From Anaerolineae bacterium (GTDB taxonomy: Bacteria; Chloroflexota; Anaerolineae; Aggregatilineales; Phototrophicaceae): DNA of 22,674 nt. Location: assembly GCA_025454675.1 (NCBI GenBank), contig JALONZ010000003.1:1-22674 (forward strand), written 5' to 3'. The notes under the pieces are model-generated. The model was not told the DNA's origin. It was given only the letters and a program-made list of their open reading frames with translations, and did no database searches. Position 1 is the first letter of the stretch; every line of letters starts with the position of its first letter. Of the stretch, positions 19,265 through 22,674 are shown in pieces. The translations under genes and the position numbers were made by a program.

Positions 19265-21094
19265 TTATTTTTCGGCTAAAACAGCGCCTTCATACCGCGC
19301 AAAAATGCGCCGATAGGCTTCTGATGAGGCTAATAAATCATCATGATTGCCTTGTGCAACGATTTTTCCACGCCGTAGCACTACAATATGGTCTGCCCAA
19401 CGGATTTGTGACAAGCGATGGGTGATAATGACTGTTGTGCGCCCTTGTGAAGCCGTCCAAATGGCACGCTGAATTTTATCTTCAGTGGCACTATCTATGG
19501 CGCTGGTACTATCATCCAATATCAAGATAGGCGGATTTGTCAGAAATGCACGAGAAAGTGCAATCCGTTGGCGTTGTCCGCCACTCAATGTCACCCCGCG
19601 TTGCCCAATGATGGTCTCATACCCTTGTGGAAAACTCATAATAAAATCGTGCGCTTGGGCTTTTTTGGCGGCATCTTCAATATCGGCTTGTGTGGCATCG
19701 GGTTTGCCAAAAGCGATATTTTCGGCAATTGACCGACTAAACAAGAAAATATCTTGTTCAATAATGCTAATCTGCGACCGCAACCGTGCCAAATCCCACG
19801 CACGCACATCTACCCCATCAATCAAAATGCGCCCCTTATTGGCATCATAAGTGCGGTTAATCAATTTGGCGATGGTACTTTTACCCGCGCCCGTCTGCCC
19901 AACAATCGCAAGCGTCTTATTCGGCGCAATGGTGAACGATACATCACTGAGTACCATCGCAGAATTGGATGTATAGGCAAAATCTACCCCTTCAAACCGA
20001 ATTTCACCTTGTATCGGCTCATGATGCCCCTGTGAATTTTGGTCTAAATCGGCGCGGGTATTGATAATATTCAAAATTCGCCCCGCGCTGGCATATCCCA
20101 ACGCCAACCGTGATAACGAATTGAGCGATGTGAATACCGGAAACCCAAACAAACCGACTAAGGTGGTATATGCCACAATATCCCCCACCCCAATCATGCC
20201 TTGTTGATACAAAATAGCAGAATGAATGAAGGATGCGACTACAGCCAACCCAAATAACAAGTTTGAGAGATATTGCGCCTCAATCCGACCTTGTTTAATG
20301 AAAAAATCGCGCACCGCATCAGCAGATTGGTTAAAATGCTGGCTTTCGCGTGCTTCTTGCGCCGCCCCTTTGACCACCTGTAACCCGTCTATCGTCTCTG
20401 CAAGGCGGGCATTCATCCGTCCAAAGCTGGCGCGGACACTTTGCGCCACAGGGTGCATCTGGCGCACATACCGATATTGCACAATCGTATGCAATATCAC
20501 AAACACAAGCGGGATGATGAGCAAATCAGGATGAATCAGGGGCGCTCCAATCAGTGGCATAAGCAAAAACATGCTCGACCCCAGCAATAAATTCACACCC
20601 GGATTCATAAAAAAATTTAATTCCCGAACATCGTTTGTCACCCGTGCCATAATTTCACCGACAGGCATCAAATCATGAAAAGTCATGCTTTTACCCAATA
20701 GGCTGGCATATAATTCATCACGCACATCGCGTTCAATTCGTTGCCCAAATGTCTCTGATGACGCATTCCGCATCAATTGCAAAACGGCACGGATGAGTTG
20801 CGACACCACAATCATCACCGCGCAATACCATGCCACATCCATCGCCCATCGGGTGGGCGCAACCATCGGAAATTGGAGTGAGATGGTATCTAATAATGGT
20901 GATTGTGCGCTGAAGGCATTGAACGAAATCCCCGTATAATAAGGGATGACAGCGGCAAGCACAGCATTGCTCAATGCACCGATGAATAAACTAATAATGA
21001 GTAAAGGTTGCCTCATCACATGCGACAAAATATAACGGGCGGGGTTGGAAAAATTGGATTTATACCGAGATTTGATGACAAATTCAGCCGACAT
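19265..21094 (-). CDS. ABC exporter half-transporter (membrane plus ATPase domain)
   Basis: A 609-residue fused half-transporter of the MsbA/multidrug exporter type. Residues about 25-335 hold six membrane spans; the ATPase domain follows with Walker A GQTGAGKST (399-407), Q-loop IIEQD (444-448), signature LSGGQRQR (503-510), Walker B ILILDDST (523-530) and H-loop IITHRLS (556-562). The catalytic glutamate after Walker B is aspartate, as in the degenerate site of heterodimeric exporters; a partner half is not adjacent in the window. Substrate unknown (lipid, drug or peptide). ATG 21094 is chosen with AGG five bases upstream; an in-frame GTG at 21100 lies within that site. No terminator separates it from the membrane protein gene 82 bases upstream, so they may be co-transcribed. 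Confidence 0.92.
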   Translation of the reverse strand: MSAEFVIKSRYKSNFSNPARYILSHVMRQPLLIISLFIGALSNAVLAAVIPYYTGISFNAFSAQSPLLDTISLQFPMVAPTRWAMDVAWYCAVMIVVSQLIRAVLQLMRNASSETFGQRIERDVRDELYASLLGKSMTFHDLMPVGEIMARVTNDVRELNFFMNPGVNLLLGSSMFLLMPLIGAPLIHPDLLIIPLVFVILHTIVQYRYVRQMHPVAQSVRASFGRMNARLAETIDGLQVVKGAAQEARESQHFNQSADAVRDFFIKQGRIEAQYLSNLLFGLAVVASFIHSAILYQQGMIGVGDIVAYTTLVGLFGFPVFTSLNSLSRLALGYASAGRILNIINTRADLDQNSQGHHEPIQGEIRFEGVDFAYTSNSAMVLSDVSFTIAPNKTLAIVGQTGAGKSTIAKLINRTYDANKGRILIDGVDVRAWDLARLRSQISIIEQDIFLFSRSIAENIAFGKPDATQADIEDAAKKAQAHDFIMSFPQGYETIIGQRGVTLSGGQRQRIALSRAFLTNPPILILDDSTSAIDSATEDKIQRAIWTASQGRTTVIITHRLSQIRWADHIVVLRRGKIVAQGNHDDLLASSEAYRRIFARYEGAVLAEK

Positions 21095-21176
21095 AAGCAC
21101 CTAAGTAGGGTATCAAAAATAAATATCACACGTTTCGATTGTAGCCCAAAGTGTTAGCCCATATAAGACCACTTGT

Positions 21177-22674
21177 TCACGGTGGATTAATCTGTATCGT
21201 GACTGGCAATATGGCTATATCTTCACCATCCGCGAGTACCCCATTCACCAATGTACCATCATCCCCAAACCGATATACCCGCACAAATAGTTGATAATTC
21301 CCAACAGGTAAATCAATCGGGAGGCGCAAAGCCCGATTATCTTGCACAGAAGCGCCAATTTCAAACGTGTTGGTGGGCATAAATCCACCCATCGGGGCGC
21401 TATCCATCCCTTGTGCGCGGATAAATCCGGTTTCATCTGCTAAAAATAATGCCACTCGATAATCATGGGGAATAGCATCATTTTGCGACCATGCTAATGA
21501 TATGGGCAAAATGCCACCTATAGGATAAGTATCGCCATTTGGCAATGTGAACCCATCTAAACGCAATCGCTCATCAAATACGAAATTCGTGGCGATTTGG
21601 GGCGGGTTTTGCGGATTGGGGGCGCGGGTGGTGGCATATTCCAAAAGACGCACGGTTGCATCATCTGTACCAGTCGGCACTTCGCGGATGAGATAATAAT
21701 AGTGTGTCAAATAGCGTTCTACAGGACGGATTGACCATGGCAAAAATGGGCTTGTTTCCATCAATACCCATAAACGCGGACGACTGACCATGAGTGCATC
21801 AATCAAATCAGTCGCATTTGGCGCGAGTAATTCCCGCACATCATCCGACACAACCAACGGCGTTTGCTCAAAACTACCCCGTTCACCCGGTGACGATTGC
21901 ACCGATACCACCCGCACGTTATCAAATGGGCGGTAATTCATAAAAAATGGCACGTACAGGGGGTCACTCAGGAGCAAAATATCGCCATCAACCTCTTGCT
22001 CATCTAAAATATCTGAAACGGCAAATAAAGCGGGTTTATCCCCAAAATGGGCGGGGTCAGCATTAAAATCGAGGGCAAAGACCAACAAAATAAATACAGG
22101 GATGCCAAATACGACTATTTTTAATAACCAGTTCAATCGTTTTGTATTCAACAGCACCCACATACATACAACCATGATGAAAATGGCAATCAGTGGGATG
22201 TAAAAAGAATCTAGGGTCGGGTTTTGTGACGCTTGTCGAACCCAAATAAAATCGAGGGGTGTATTGCCAAACAATTGGCTCATCAAAACAGGGCGCGAAT
22301 ATTGAAGCAAATTGAGGCTCGGTAGCCATGTCGTGAGTTGATTCGATTCGGGGGGTAATAAGGTGGGGTAGATGCGCCAATCGAATGCCACATGAATGAA
22401 TTGCGAATATAAACTGATGATGACTAACACGCCTGTGATAATCGCTAACCAACGGGGAGGACTACTGATGAGGCGGTCAATAACAGGTAATATCAGGATG
22501 GTTAAAAATGGGATAAGTGGAATCAAGAAGCGTGGTGGCAGTGTTGCGCCACCAAACCAATGTTCACCGGTCGTCATGGCATGACCGACCACTATGCCCA
22601 AAACACCTATCCATATCCCCCATAATAAACGATATTGCCCCCGTTGAATCAGCCACCATACACCAATCATTCCC
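21177..22674 (-). CDS. Large membrane protein, C-terminal part; possible GT-C type glycosyltransferase
   Basis: Reading frame open to the window end, so the N-terminus lies outside; about 499 residues are visible. There are hydrophobic spans at about 1-30, 48-66, 74-95, 155-175 and 180-200 of the visible part, then a soluble region of about 300 residues with FGDKPALFAVSDILDEQ, DILLLSDPLYVPFFMNYRP and a beta-rich end (LPISLAWSQND, YQLFVRVYRFGDDGT). The many spans followed by an extracytoplasmic domain resemble the PMT/GT-C glycosyltransferase-like proteins frequent in Chloroflexota, but the catalytic DE or DD motif in the first loop would be N-terminal and is not in the window, so the name is tentative. 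Confidence 0.65.
   Translation of the reverse strand, partial: GMIGVWWLIQRGQYRLLWGIWIGVLGIVVGHAMTTGEHWFGGATLPPRFLIPLIPFLTILILPVIDRLISSPPRWLAIITGVLVIISLYSQFIHVAFDWRIYPTLLPPESNQLTTWLPSLNLLQYSRPVLMSQLFGNTPLDFIWVRQASQNPTLDSFYIPLIAIFIMVVCMWVLLNTKRLNWLLKIVVFGIPVFILLVFALDFNADPAHFGDKPALFAVSDILDEQEVDGDILLLSDPLYVPFFMNYRPFDNVRVVSVQSSPGERGSFEQTPLVVSDDVRELLAPNATDLIDALMVSRPRLWVLMETSPFLPWSIRPVERYLTHYYYLIREVPTGTDDATVRLLEYATTRAPNPQNPPQIATNFVFDERLRLDGFTLPNGDTYPIGGILPISLAWSQNDAIPHDYRVALFLADETGFIRAQGMDSAPMGGFMPTNTFEIGASVQDNRALRLPIDLPVGNYQLFVRVYRFGDDGTLVNGVLADGEDIAILPVTIQINPP

Noticed and set aside
1..22674. Defence system, CRISPR array, integrase, transposase, toxin-antitoxin pair or RNA gene
   Set aside because: No regularly spaced repeats, nuclease or recombinase motifs, small toxin pairs, or tRNA/rRNA-like sequences were recognised on either strand.

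Overview
The window reads as chromosomal DNA of a member of the Chloroflexota, probably Anaerolineae-like, with moderate GC. The lineage is inferred from style: secreted and membrane proteins with Thr/Pro/Glu-rich linkers, a VTREV repeat just after a lipobox, a lipoprotein C-terminal domain with an RGFG...LGWA signature I associate with this phylum, and a maltose-type binding protein carrying pullulanase-type X25 domains. I see no mobile element, phage gene, CRISPR array, tRNA or rRNA, and no gene-free stretch longer than 300 bases.

Layout. (1) 1-644, minus strand: the N-terminal third of DNA gyrase subunit A, cut by the window edge. (2) 804-3028, plus strand: two adjacent, apparently paralogous secreted TPR proteins of unknown function, diverging from gyrA. 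(3) 3076-10391, minus strand: a maltodextrin uptake and breakdown cluster, in transcription order a MalE-like binding protein with two C-terminal X25 domains, a very large MalF, MalG, a strong terminator, and a cytoplasmic GH13 alpha-glucan hydrolase. No MalK-type ATPase and no LacI/MalR regulator lie in the window. (4) 10547-11196, minus strand: a single-span membrane protein overlapping a DUF971 protein by ATGA. (5) 11428-16908, plus strand: a tight four-gene run encoding a lipoprotein, an (alpha/alpha)6-type glycosidase, a PAS histidine kinase without membrane segments, and a GH5-like lipoprotein that appears to have lost both catalytic glutamates. (6) 17001-19001, minus strand: an ammonium channel followed by a PII signalling protein with unusual ligand-site residues. 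(7) 19265-22674, minus strand: an ABC exporter half-transporter with a degenerate Walker B, and the C-terminal part of a large membrane protein, possibly a GT-C type glycosyltransferase, running off the window.

Two arrangements stand out. In the maltodextrin importer both extracytoplasmic parts are enlarged: the binding protein has two likely starch-binding modules, and MalF has a roughly 560-residue extracytoplasmic loop built from a repeated motif, about three times the E. coli P2 loop. In the plus-strand run, a catalytically dead glycosidase-like lipoprotein is translationally coupled to a cytosolic histidine kinase next to an active-looking glycosidase; a carbohydrate-sensing role is plausible but is inference only. 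Terminators, hairpins and promoters between the units mostly agree with these boundaries.
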